A DNA stretch of 64,000 nt. Source: Physcomitrium patens (taxonomy: Eukaryota; Streptophyta; Bryopsida; Funariales; Funariaceae). The stretch spans positions 3,339,003 to 3,403,002 of the forward strand of contig NC_037258.1 of NCBI RefSeq assembly GCF_000002425.4, read 5' to 3'. Below, piece by piece: positions 1-11,972 of this stretch. The notes below the pieces were generated by a model. That model was not told the origin of the DNA. It ran no database searches and worked only from the letters and a program-made list of their open reading frames with translations. Within the stretch, counting starts at the first letter, position 1, and every line of letters starts with the position of its first letter. The translations under genes and the position numbers were made by a program.

Positions 1-2058
1 CTCAAATCTAGGGAATTCTAAAGAAGTGAATACAACAAGAAAAACCTTTTCTAACCATGTATTTTTTATTTGTTTCCTGTGCTCTTAGTTGCCAGCTGAC
101 AATTTTGACTGGACTCATTGCGTCACCCACATGTCTCGAAATTTAGAAATAGGGGAGCTGGGGATCATATTTGAATGATGTGTCACTTCGACAAAGAATC
201 ATATTACTTACTTTGAGTTGTCATTTGAAGCTTAAGTTCATACAACTACAACAAAAGATGTTTAATTTATTTTGTCCTTTTTCTTTGCTAAAGTCTTCCC
301 TCCTTCTAGCCCCACAGTTCCACCATAATCGTACTTATCCTACTCAAAGCCTTAGCAGTTGTGCCAATAGAATTTTTTTAGGCATGTCTCTATTTCTTTT
401 TCTGCTGTTGAAATTCAACACATTATAGTACCCTGCGGACAATTTTGGCAAATAGCTGTTACACTTGCGACTTTTGAGGAGTTTCTTCTTTAGCTTTTCC
501 CAGTTACACTGTTGAGTGGGGTAGGAAGCCATAAATATCTTTGACAATGGCCAAGACTCTGATGCTCAATGTGTGTCATTCATGTTCGTTTTGGAAGCAC
601 CAACAAGTCAGTTGTATATGCATAAGTAATTGCATAATAGAATGTATACACGGTAGTGGAAACTTGCGCCAATTAAGAACAAAAATAGATTTTATGCATT
701 CTACTAGATTTTTTTTCTTCAAATAGATTTCATGTAAATTCCATATAAATTTTGGTTAACCTATATATATATATATATATAAAAAAATTTAATTTTATTT
801 CTAGTGAACAGAAGTTTATATTCTAGTTTAGTAGAATTTATGTCGATGAAAAGTTTTTCTTAATTCTTTTGTTTGTGTTTTCAAAGTTGGTCTTTTCTAT
901 AAAAGTCTTCATTTCTATTACATAAAAAAATGGATATATTTGTTAGTGAGATCTTAGATTTTGCAAATCATCCTTGATTGATAATTACTTTGAAGAGTCT
1001 ATTCAAAACAACAAACAAATTTATGAATTTTTTATGCTTACTAGATTGTTACCTGATATTTTGTAGTGCAACTTTGTTTGCCACCCTCAAATTGTTTGAA
1101 AAAATTCAGTTCAACTTTAAAATCTTCTTTTCCATGATCCCAACTCTACAATAAATTTATTTAGACAAATATAAATTATGTTCACAAGCAATTTTATTTT
1201 AGAAAAATTACAACATAGCATTAAAAATTAAGTTTATATCAATGTGGCTAGAATCCACAAGTGGCTATACATAATGATACTAAAGTTATATTATTTTAAT
1301 TTAAGATTTAATTATGATAAAATTAATTTTTTTAAATCATAACCTCAATGGAATACATGTATATTTACGCTTCCTTGAAACTGAAATCAAATAAAATGTT
1401 ATTACTTTGAAGATATTTCTTTCAAAAAAATACATCCTATATGATGAAATTGGCATGTGTGTAGAATTTTTAATGTAGATAATTTAATCAAACATTTGAC
1501 CATCTATAAAGACAAAAGCACCAAGTTATTAAAGCTACAAAATATCTTCAAAAAACACCTTGTGTCATAATCCTCTCTGTAAATGATTATTCATTTTGAT
1601 AAAACCATTGAAAATTAGACGATACAACTTATGTCCTCCAAAGGAACAACAAAAGCTTAAAAATAAATAATTGTCATATTCTAATAAAAATATGATTAGA
1701 GTATATTACGTCAAGTTTTGTTACCATAAAGTAACTACACAATAGCTGCAATAATCCCAGCCAATGAAAAGGCCTCTCAAAGTCTCATCTTATTCTACAG
1801 ATGAAATCCTTTCTTCCCTACTACTTCACTAAATATGCACCCACAACATCGATTCATGAGTACTTGAAACTAATTCTCATATTTCAGCTATTGATACAAC
1901 TGAAATCACAAGGTCTTTTACGATCCCTGATGCCGTTTTCTTTTTTCTCACACCTCTAAAATGATCCACTTTGTTTGTAAACCTGGTTCAAGAGCACACA
2001 GTCACTGCCAAATATCAACTTTGATTGTAAATAAATACCACCACACTTGTGATGCTGG
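1..2058. other. AT-rich intergenic DNA, no gene supported
   Basis: The first 700 bases are of balanced composition and could be the 3' flank of a gene outside the window, but no exon or domain can be read there. From about 720 the DNA becomes very AT-rich, with a short (TA)n run near 763-781. The small open frames here have no coding character. From about 1,740 composition rises again toward the 3' end of the dioxygenase gene; the part next to 2,058 is probably its 3' untranslated region. Confidence 0.5.
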
Positions 2059-3383
2059 TCAATGAACTGAAGAGGCCGCGACTGGGATATCACCAGATGG
2101 CTTCAAAAAGAATTTCTCGTGGCGGTCGTTTCCAGTTATGGGGTGATACAAATAAGCGTGTTTGAGATACTCCAGCCATAGGAAAGGCCGGTATTTCTGA
2201 GGACAATCTGTGGTGATGAGCTCAGGAGGGGCTGCTACAACACAGTCTAGTGGTAGATTCAGAAAGCATGCCATGGATAAACGCTGGAATTGGCCGTTCA
2301 CAACTGCTCGGTGCAGCCCGCTCTTGTACCTTGTGTTGCTCAATATCTGCTCACAGCAAACACTGAGCGTGTTCATCCTACAGCACAAACCCAGAGTATG
2401 ACAAAAACATGAGGTTTAGAAGTGTAGAGTGTTTCTGCATACCTGAAAGATGTCACCTATGTTGACCACAAAGCAATCTGGCCTTGGTTTGACAGTCACC
2501 CACTTCTCTGCAACTTGAACCTGAAGCCCTCGAACGGTGTCTTGGTGCAGGATTGTTATTAGATGGGGGTCGGTGTGAGCTCGGAGGCCGATTGCCTTGG
2601 AAGGCTCAGGGCAAGGGGGGTAGAAGTTGAGCCGCATAGATACCATTCTCTCTCTTTGAAGATGCTGACTGAAGTAGGCTGGAGGCAAACCCAACCCCTC
2701 GGTGAGAATCTCCACCACTTGAATTGCCAGATTCTGCACTGTCTCCATGTATTCTTCAACGACTGAGCTGCGCACACATCAGTGTTAAAACTCTTGTTGA
2801 ATCTCGATGGATTAGAAAGTCGTAGACATGGTTTTAGTGTTGACCTGAATTGCTGGCTGGATGTTTGATCTGGAAAAAGCTTGGATGCCATTGCTGGGAC
2901 GTTGGACATAGGTTTGAGCTGCAAATGGAAGCTCTCAGCCCAGTGCTGGACCTTCTGGTTGACCCAGGTATTGGAGCCGTATCCGAAGGAGGTTCCAGGG
3001 GGGCGATCGCATCTCTTCTTGGCTTCGAGAGGAAGCTGAAACATCCGAAGTGCCTCCTCCTTGCATTTTTCAATTAGCCTCTGATCGATTCCGTGGTTCT
3101 GAATCTGAAAGAACCCCCAGTTTTGACAGGCTTCAGCGGCTGCAGTGATAACCTCATCGTGGTGCTTTTTGTCGCCACTGAGCAAGGAAAGATCCAGAAC
3201 TGGAAAGTCAAGTTCTGGATCCTCTGTCGATTCCAATTCTGCATTTGATAAGTGCTTTTGATCTGCTTCAACGAACTCTTGGGGTAATTGCGTCGAATTT
3301 TGAGGTAAGGGCGACACAAGCCCTGCATGCATTGAGGTATTCGCGTCGCTCATGGAAACCGCCATGTCCAGTGTGTCGACCAA
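2059..3383 (-). CDS. 2-oxoglutarate/Fe(II)-dependent dioxygenase (DOXC class, gibberellin-oxidase-like), 3 exons
   Basis: Exons on the minus strand are 3383-2845, 2767-2443 and 2346-2059. All introns are GT-AG, and the 1,152 coding bases give 383 residues. Residues 57-175 hold the N-terminal DIOX_N domain (FPVLDLSLLSG, WGFFQIQNHGI). The C-terminal jelly-roll has the YPPCPEP motif at 229-235, iron ligands His244 and Asp246 (AHTD) and His300 (GLHRAVVN), and the 2-oxoglutarate-binding Arg310-x-Ser312. All catalytic residues are present, so the enzyme should be active. It would oxidise a small molecule using oxygen and 2-oxoglutarate, releasing succinate and CO2, probably in the cytosol. The segments TILHQD, GLQV and ILSN..YKSGLHRAVVN recall gibberellin 3- and 20-oxidases, but mosses have many divergent members, so the substrate cannot be named. 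The start at 3383 gives a 50-residue variable leader; two further in-frame ATGs (residues 8 and 11) are possible starts. The stop is at 2061-2059. Confidence 0.9.
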
Positions 3384-4226
3384 TTCAGATTTGGTAGTAA
3401 GAAATCAGCGGCGTGGTCGAATTTGTAGCGTTTGAAAAATCGTGAGAGCACTTGATGGAGGTAAACTTATCAGCTGGTGCAGATTTCCAAGGAAGTACCG
3501 CTGCTAAAACATCGGAGTCACCACCTGAAGAAAGATGAAATCAATCAAATAGATTTGTCTGCAGATAAAAATCAATCTCCACTCGGTGCGCACGCAATAA
3601 TAACTAAAAAAATAATTGATCACTCATCCACCTATTCTTGAAAATCTGTAACTGTAACAGATTAGCAACGCTCATTAGCTTTCAGTAACGATAACGATTT
3701 CAATTCAGCCTCCACAACTCCTACGAGTTGCCAACAATCCAGAGTGTGCATGGTTTAAATCCTAACCACAACTCCATCGAAAATGACAGAAGACAATCAT
3801 ACCGGTTCTCTCAACATTCATGAATCCTTCAATGAATTCCAGGTCTTCCAAGAACTAAGGCTTGCTTCTGATTCAATTGCTTTCTCATTTATAACGTCAG
3901 GTCAGCTCCACTCGTGTGAGAAGAATAAGAGTCATACAGTGGGGACCCACTACATGTTCTCAGAAGCTGAACTTGAAGTGAAAGAAAAAAGAATAAAAGA
4001 CAAGTTTACAAGTAAAAGAATTGGGTAGCTCTCCTTTCTGATAGTCTAGCTCAGAGTTTCGCCTCTTCAGAAAACTTCTGCACCCTTTGAAATGCTTAAT
4101 AAGACTTGAGCCTATGCACGAATGGGACGTAAAGGGGTATGAATTCGGGATGGAGATAGAATAGTAGCTTGAAAATTACAATATAATGGAATCACCAGAA
4201 ACGTGTCATATTCCTCCAAAGAACTG

Positions 4227-4772
4227 CTACCAACTCAGATAAAGACGGCGAATTGTGCGCAGGTACTTCTTGAAGGATAGAGTTAAGTCAATGACACAGT
4301 CTTGCAAACCGCATCTATCTCCCACAATCCGTGGGGCAAGCACCCAAACCGAGTTCCTTGCGTCAAACAAAAAAAGAAAGAAAAAGAAAAAGGAAAACAC
4401 CATGAGTCTGGAAGGAATTGGAGCAGTATATGCGGCATTACCAGCACCACCCTGTGCTTCCCAGTTCATGCAAACCACTGGCGTGATGACGAAGCAGGAG
4501 AAGACGAAGACGCCACACGAGAGTCGTGTACAGGGTGAAAAGAATGTATCAGAAGTAAACCAGACAAGGGTGTTCCTTCCATGGAGTAGCACGGCAGCTA
4601 TGGCGACAGGGACCCAGACAACAGCAGCAGCCGCAGCAGCTCTGACACTTCCTCGACCAAGACACAGACCTTGTCTCCTCCTCCGGCCCACTCCCCCACT
4701 AACACACAACACACTGCCTCTCTCCATGGCCCCACTCCTCCTCTTCCTCCTCCACCACATCCCCTTCACCAA
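4227..4772 (-). CDS. Candidate small membrane protein (uncertain)
   Basis: An open frame of 181 codons runs on the minus strand. Its centre, about 4,400-4,680, has natural-looking codons and two hydrophobic stretches: an Ala/Val-rich one (AAAAAVVWVPVAIAAVLL) and a Cys/Val-rich one (CGVFVFSCFVITPVVCMNW). The C-terminal part passes through a T-rich tract that reads as poly-Phe and may be an intron rather than coding sequence. Upstream on this strand (5,350 to 4,800) the DNA is CAA-rich and then GA-rich, like a long 5' leader. A longer open frame on the other strand (4,255-5,124) is low-complexity Leu/Pro/Cys and looks like its shadow. I recognise no family, and the start and end are guesses. 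Confidence 0.3.
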   Translation of the reverse strand: MVKGMWWRRKRRSGAMERGSVLCVSGGVGRRRRQGLCLGRGSVRAAAAAAVVWVPVAIAAVLLHGRNTLVWFTSDTFFSPCTRLSCGVFVFSCFVITPVVCMNWEAQGGAGNAAYTAPIPSRLMVFSFFFFFLFLFDARNSVWVLAPRIVGDRCGLQDCVIDLTLSFKKYLRTIRRLYLSW

Positions 4773-7700
4773 ACCCCCCTGGAATCACCCTCCGTTGCTT
4801 CTCCGCTCTTGCTGCTGCTGCGCCCACCAACTCACTCACACACTCACCCTCCTTAACGTTCTGTGCATGCCATGCTCTTCATCTTGCATCACCCTTTGCA
4901 TGCTGCAACTGCCCACTTTGTTTTCTTTGTTGCCTTGGGTTCCAGTGCTACCACCCATCACCACAAGGCCATCATCCCCTGTTTGGAGTGAAAGCAAGCA
5001 CATGGATACCATCATTCTTTGGATACATACTCCTTTTATGGTGGTGGTGGTGGAAGGGTGGTTTTCTGGGTTTGTTGGAAAGCTGTGTGTGGGTGGATTT
5101 GAGCTTTCAAACCCAAACATTTGAGCAGGAAATTGAGGATTTGTTGAATGTTGAATGTTGGGGATTAGTCAGTTTGTGTTGGGGAAGAGAAGGAAAGTGA
5201 TACTGGGTGTTGCTTTTGTTTGATGTGTTTCTGTTGATTTGGTTTGTGTTGGAGTGGGTTGAGTGATGAAAGGCTGTCTTTTGCTGAGAGTTGAGGTGCC
5301 TCATGACACTTCCTTTGTGGTTGTTGTTTTGTGATGTAAAATAAGCCTTTGTTTGTTTATTGTTTTTAATAAAAAAAATATTCATTTTTGTTATAGTTGT
5401 TATTATTATTTGGATGAATGGTGGTTTTTTACTTCATGTGTGCAACTTAAATCAATTTTCACTGAGGGTTCACAATTTAGCTCAATTTGGTGTTTAATCA
5501 AGGTGGTGAAAAGATCTGCAGCAATTGTGTGATTTTTTGTTAAGTTATGTTCATAAATTCAATTTCATTGTATAATCTAAAAGTACTTTAATTCTGAATA
5601 AGATCCATTTAAATTACTTTATGCTCCAAAAATAAATTTAGAGCTTTCAATCAGCTGATATATTCTGCAGAAAAATCAATATTTTTATTTTTATTTTATT
5701 TTTATTTTTGAATATCACTTGTTATGTTAGTATCTTCATGCATCATCCAGGTTCTTGTGAGTCCAATAGCTACTCCAACTTCTTCATATTTTATAACATT
5801 TCTACCATTGTATTTAAAAAATCATATATATATTTTTTTCAAAATGAACTTGTAGAGATACATAAATACAGAGTTTGAAATTGAATAACAAATGTTCTTT
5901 TTGTAAAGTTAAAGGTGGTCCATATAATTCTGAGTTCTATGATAAAAAAAAAATTCATCGTTAAGTTTTGTCACATACTGTGAGAGGCCCCACTTGTTTA
6001 TTCATTCATCAAATAATAATCTAATTCAAACCTCTCTTTTCATATTTCTCATTAGAAATTCAAAATTTTCATTGCCATGTTTATAAATTTTACCAATACA
6101 ATTTGCCTTTTTAAAGTATTTTAATTAATACCATTATACACATAAAACATCATGAAATCTAACCATTAGAAAAAACTATTAATATATTTCCGGAGAATTT
6201 TAAAATGCTGTTAGCTCTATTTCTTTTCTAATTTAATAATGAAATTGTTGCTTTCTAGTTACCTCCATGGTGTCCATGCCATTAAAACTTTTTAAAAGTC
6301 GATAAATTTACCATCCATCCAAAAGCAGCTTATAATGTGACATTTATTTATTTATAGATTTACATGCTTAAATAAATTTGTCAAAAAATTCAAATATATA
6401 TATGTATTCCAATTCAAAGATAACTTCTTGATATGCAACTAAAAAATGGCATGCCAAATATACCTCAATTCCTCCAGATTTTTTAGTTTCATTATTATAA
6501 TTATACTCACACATTTATGTTCAAATTTAAAATAAAAATCTTATTAAATAACATTATTCCCTAAAGATATTAGGATCAATCAAGAACATGTTTCATAATC
6601 CTACAAAGACTATAGTTATACTATTTGATGGTATTTAGCCACTAATGCAACAAATAATCAGACAATGATTACAAATATCTTAATCACTGGAATATATAAA
6701 TTGTAGCAATTAGATACTTTGAACTGATTGTAGAAAATAAAATTTACACTAAGAAAATACTAGTCTGAATCTTCTGTAAATTGTAAAATAGTCAATTAAA
6801 TAATTGAAAGATTGGGTAACATTCAATTGAAAAACAGGGTAGTCATTGGTGATATTCATTCCTTTATGGATATAAATACAACCAGATAATACTTGAAGTT
6901 TTTTACAAAATAATTAGTTTAAAAAAAAAAATGTTTAGTATTTTGAAAAGATAGTACGGATAGATATTTACAGATGGTATAAAATCATGTTCAAGATTCC
7001 AAAAATTTCTGCTTGAAATCTTCTACAGTAATTTTAGGCGTTATGCATCAAAAATATATTCTAATAAAAAGTTACAAAATTCATAAATTCTTAAAATATA
7101 GTCTAGTTGTTTGAACTGTAGAGGCTAGACATTGTTTTTTTATTTTTATTTTTATTTATTGTTTTGGTATAATTTATTTTCAAGAAAAAAAATTGTTTTC
7201 AATCTATCCTAATACTTTGTAAATTAATACCTAAAATAATATTGACACCAAGTGAAATACAAGTATCAATATGATATTGTTTTTTCATATGTTTTACAAA
7301 ATATTTTTTGACAGATATTATTGATAAACACGTCCTTTTAATATTAGATTCTAAATATATGAGCACATTGCTGTTGTGGATGTTAAAGCCTTCTGATTTT
7401 GACAACTAGGTTGAAACAACAAGTATTAAATGATCAAAAATAAGTCCAACTTTTTCACTGAAAGAAACTAAAAGAATTTACCATGCAGGAATGTCAATGT
7501 CAAATGAATTTCCACTTTTTCCAACAAAATAATCAAATTAATTGTTGTAGATTATGAGAAAAAACTACCATGTCTTTCTTAATTACATCTTCTTCCAATT
7601 ATTCATCCAATAAATAAAAATAAAAATAAAAAATTATTGTAAATATCTTGACCAATTGAAAGGATATTTTTGGTAAATTATTTATTTTTTACTCAAAATT

Positions 7701-8868
7701 CATCCTTTCTTTAAATACATATTTGTATACATAGAAAGAAGTTTGGTATAATTACAATCCAACTTTGTGATGATATCATATGATGTAGCATTGGGTGCTA
7801 AATCATGTCAAATGAATGTAGTCTAATTTAGTTAATGGGTTTTTATACATTTAGTGTTAAATGTTAGTTGACCTTGTTAGTATCAATTAGGATTTGAGGA
7901 TTTAAGTAGAGAAACACCTTTGACTTGATATTCTTTTCAATTCAAGTCTTGTGAACGTTTTTGAGAGAGAAAACTCATGGTTTTAAGATTTTGCTTAGCT
8001 ATTGTAATTTAGCCATTGAGTAAAGTTTAGAATTTCTTCTATACACTTGCACTCTTAGATTCTCCCTTTGTGGTGTAAAAGATAGCTTGACAAAGTTTTG
8101 TTTAGATTTTCTTATCTTTCCTTGAGAATGCATTGCTTATAATTAACATCTTTATGTCACAAATAGGTAGAACTTGATTTGATGAATTTAAAATAGTTAT
8201 ATTACAATTGATGTAGATGTTATAAGGAGCTTATTACTCTTATTCTAGAAATTTATTTTCTTTGGTTTTTCTCTAATTGTTCTTGGATATGCAATGTTGA
8301 TACATTTTATAATCATTGTATGTCTTGTATTCTAAATATTATCCAAATTAAGTGCACAAACTCTAATAGTCATACTAGATAGTCAACTTGGATATTGTGA
8401 AGTATTTAAAAAAATTGGTCAATAAGGTCCTTTACATTATGTGCTATGATTATCTATATAATATCTTTGATATGACAACAAACTAATATAAACCTTCATG
8501 AAATTTAACTTCAAAAAGATCTCCCTTGACAAATTCTTGTGAATCACTACACATCATCTTAACAAACTTGCTATATGTAAGAAGTCTTTCGATTCCACCT
8601 TGAATTGCCTATTAAATTTGTTCTCATTCTTAATCAAAAATGACAAATTTCTCTACATGTACTTCAATCCACTAATGCACTTAAAATCCTAATATATATA
8701 TTAGATGAAGTTGAACATTGTGTGTATGGAACAAAATCAAATTTTCCAATTGAAGATGACTCAAAAAGAACATAAAAATTTAACAATTCTAAACAAAAAA
8801 TGCACAAACAAATGATCTTGATTCTTGTTAGACCTACATTTATCAATGTTAAAAAGAAATCAATCCTT

Positions 8869-8871
<3 letters not shown>

Positions 8872-8905
<34 letters not shown>

Positions 8906-9088
8906 CTTTTTTTGTAAATATGCAAAAAAAACAAGATTATAAGCTTACAACCTACAAGCAACCTCCATTCTAGCAAATTGTATTAAGTAAATGAGGAATA
9001 TTAGTTAAGAAATATACATTATGCACTGTAGTACAATGTATATATATATATATATATATATATACATTTTCTTTCTTGTTACTCATTT

Positions 9089-9124
<36 letters not shown>
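8872..9124. repeat. Three (TA)n microsatellites
   Basis: Alternating TA runs lie at 8,872-8,902, 9,039-9,064 and 9,094-9,124. They lie in non-coding DNA. The Tyr/Ile-repeat open frames over them are artefacts of the repeat. Confidence 0.95.
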
Positions 9125-9129
<5 letters not shown>

Positions 9130-9376
9130 GTGCACTTTTCAAAAATATATGCTGTTGAGCACAAAAAATATTTTCATGATGAAATAATTTCATGGCAATT
9201 ATTACTACATGCCAAATGCAATGGAGTGTTTTTGTACTCTTGTGTGGCACATCCATATTTGCACCTCAATAATAAGTTCGTGAACAATATCTAAAAAATT
9301 CTTGTACAATACCTAAATAAGAATAAATATGTTGAAAATCAAATACAATTGCAAAAAGCTCAAAATCAAGCGAAAG

Positions 9377-9407
<31 letters not shown>
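9377..9407. repeat. Poly(A) tract of about 31 bases
   Basis: An uninterrupted A run follows GCGAAAG. It could be a retroposition tail or simple slippage. No matching gene-like sequence is visible just upstream, so slippage is more likely. Confidence 0.9.
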
Positions 9408-9408
<1 letters not shown>

Positions 9409-9799
9409 ATCTTTTGTTCCAAAAAAAATAGTTTTCAAATTTGGTTTTAATCAACACAAATATTGAGTAATTAATATAAAAATGCAATGAAAACTATAAT
9501 TGATATATCTGATTCAATAGGCAAGGTTTGTACAGCCCAATGCAATGTTGTGTCTCCATAGACAGAAGCCAAATTTGCATCCACTTCAACATCCAAAAAT
9601 AATTAAGCAATTTTCTCTTTACCCACCTTTAATAGCTTTCATCCTAAGTACATTCAACAAATAAATAAACAATTGTCAATCCATATTCATGAAACAAACG
9701 TCCATTTTGTTCTATATATTTGTGTGTATACATACATGTAAACAGAATAGCATCAAAACAAAGTAATTGTAACCCTAAAATTATGTAACGATTTTTATA

Positions 9800-11100
9800 A
9801 GATTGAGAATCCATGAAGTAAGTTAATAAAATGGAGAATGGATGCGTAAGGTGGGATAAAAATAATGGTGCAACCAGCTAAACGCTCCATCCCTTCTTCC
9901 ATCGCCATAGCCTCCGCTCTTTTGCATTTCTGTTGCCAGCACGCCTTTTGCACCCGCCCTGGCCATGTCATGCCATGCATTGTTACCGATTCCGATTCTC
10001 ATTCCTGCTTTAGATTCCTTGCTAAGTTGTACTTCCTGCTGACACCTTCAGAGTGTGGGGATGGGTCAACTACCCCCTTCGATTGCGTCTAGGGTTTTCA
10101 CTTAATAAATGACCGAGCGGAGGAGTCCCACGTTTTCTTATAGTACTCCACTGACACGATTGACCTTGTATTTTTGTGCTACTGTTGTGTTCAGGCGGCT
10201 TGAAATCGACTGTTGTTAGAGGGCAGCTAAAGTGGTTTTTGAAAGAGGGGTTGAGGAGGACGAGGACGAGGACGAGGAGGACGACGTCGTACTCTTTGTT
10301 GAAGTGTGCCCCTGCGGTTCTTGTTTGCAGGGGGTCTTTATTGCTCTCGACATGGTTCATGGGTATGGGTTTTTAGAATCAGTACCAGGAACGTCAGGAC
10401 GGCTTTCTCATGGATGAGCTTTCATGAGCTGCAGTTTAGCTCTCAGTTGTCACCCTGTTCATGTCCTCAATGAAGGCTGCACGAGCTACAAGCACTGGAC
10501 GCTGGCATTACGTTGTGAAGGAATGCCACCCACCAGCATAGGTAAAATTATATGATTAATGACAGAAGCTGTAAGCATCATCCGACAAATTCCAAGAGCA
10601 GTCCTCAGACATGGTTCTTTTGCAATTTCTGCCATGGAGATGACACTCGAGTTTCCAAAACTGGCATTCTTGGGGGATCTACTTGTCCTCAAGTAGCATT
10701 CCTGCTGTGTTGGGGTGAAATGTTTTTAGCAACGTTAAAACTCCGTGACAATGAACTATTGTTCCTGAGATGCAATATAACAATCGCAGTCAAAGTGGCC
10801 TTTGGTGTTGATATTCACACACTGTTCTATATTCTGATAGTTTCCAGGACATTTCACGGTTACATGATTTTCTTAACACATGAATCTGAAGACGTCCAGA
10901 GTGCTTGAGATTTTTATGGGACCCCACCCGACAGTGAGATGATCCAAGGAATTGAATTAACTTTCACGGCAACGGTGAGTACAGACAGCAGTCACAGAAT
11001 ATGGCTTGAGCAATACACTGCCTTCAGAGACACCTGAGACACAATCCTCTAAATTGTATCCATAAGGTTAACTGTAAAGATGCCTGCCCTGATTTTCATG
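9800..11100. other. Gene-like composition, no firm exon; leader or decayed coding DNA
   Basis: Composition rises abruptly at about 9,800 and stays balanced up to the copia element. The stretch includes a GAGGAC-type acidic repeat at 10,250-10,285 followed by an acceptor-like TTGTTTGCAG at 10,320-10,329, so it may hold 5' leader exons of the XS-domain gene downstream. Open frames exist on both strands (for example 10,552-10,908 + and 10,486-10,692 -), but neither shows a recognisable domain or a clear codon pattern. I make no gene call. Confidence 0.35.
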
Positions 11101-11106
11101 TCGTGT

Positions 11107-11622
11107 CTAATAGGAGGATTTCGAGAACAATGCATGGCATTTTTCATGTACGTTAATTTGAGATGATATTCCACCGAATGTAATAAAAACTGATGCACCA
11201 GTTTTTATTGCGTTGATAAGTATGAGGAACGGCGACAAGGAATCAATCAGTAAGATTTGCTCACAAAATCCGATTGGGGGACACCACACACTTTGCATTT
11301 GCGTTGGCAACCCCTGGTGGGACACCCATTGCTCGCCCGTGCTCGTCGGAAGATCTGGCCGATTGCTCGCAGTGGCTTGCACCAAAGTATCCAACTCATT
11401 TCTTTTTTCAAGGTCAACACCACTAGTAATGTTGTTCATCGGTTCTGTCTGGAACTTGGCAAACTTGGCCGGGCGCCACTGTAATCTCCTAAACGTGTTT
11501 CTATCATCGTTTCTCAAAATACTCCGAATATTCGCGGAGAATTCTGGACATCCGAAGTACTGATTAAGTCGAAATTGGTTTGATCTGAAGGGGCAGAGAG
11601 GCTCAGCGTTTACGAATTCCAA
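11107..11622 (-). CDS. Hypothetical 171-residue open frame
   Basis: The minus-strand frame is open for 171 codons and reads as a plausible soluble protein with balanced residues (NQFRLNQYFGCPEF, LQWRPAKFAKFQTEP, GLPTQMQSVWCPPIGFCEQ). The overlapping plus-strand frames are rich in Cys, Leu and Ser, as antisense shadows usually are. No known domain is visible. It lies just upstream of the plus-strand XS-domain gene and could be a separate gene, an exon of a longer minus-strand gene, or part of a decayed gene. I do not recognise it. Confidence 0.35.
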   Translation of the reverse strand: MEFVNAEPLCPFRSNQFRLNQYFGCPEFSANIRSILRNDDRNTFRRLQWRPAKFAKFQTEPMNNITSGVDLEKRNELDTLVQATASNRPDLPTSTGEQWVSHQGLPTQMQSVWCPPIGFCEQILLIDSLSPFLILINAIKTGASVFITFGGISSQINVHEKCHALFSKSSY

Positions 11623-11972
11623 GGGGGAGAAGCAAGTAGCGACGCAAGATATGCAACTGCAGCTCCCTCCGATTCAAATGATCTGTTGAAAAATGTGACG
11701 GGGCAGCTTGCTACATCAAAAAATAACTCTGATTCATTTCCAGCTACTGATCTAAGGTCGAACTATCGTATGTGCGGAACCATCAGAGATGAGCGTGCTG
11801 GCCTGGCTGTCGAGCAACGCTTTCGGGACTTCCAGCCATCAGATCTTCTGTGGATTGTAGTTCAGCTTGAAGTTTCCAAGCATTTCGGTATGTATCAAAT
11901 TGATACCATTGATTCTCGTCTCTAAGAACTGATTCACAATGCCTTCGACAATCAATATTTTCTGAGTATATT

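Larger units (their letters stand above)
5400..9790. other. AT-rich intergenic DNA
   Basis: Long AT-rich spacer without a supportable gene. The stretch 7,780-8,110 is less AT-rich and reads like a worn LTR or leader (a run of TTTAG/TTGAG words, then CTTCTATACACTTGCACTC), but I could not pair it with a second copy. The rest shows only short A/T words and the simple repeats listed separately. Confidence 0.5.

Noticed and set aside
2210..2401. Plus-strand frames over the dioxygenase at 2,059-3,383
   Set aside because: Antisense shadows of proven exons.
4255..5124. A 289-codon plus-strand frame
   Set aside because: Low-complexity Leu/Pro/Cys/Ser stretches and no domain. It looks like the shadow of minus-strand sequence and leader.
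7780..8110. Possible LTR in the AT-rich spacer
   Set aside because: No partner copy, primer site or duplication could be found by eye.
11213..11563. A 116-codon plus-strand frame
   Set aside because: Cys/Leu/Ser-rich antisense of a better minus-strand frame. No splice-phase support.
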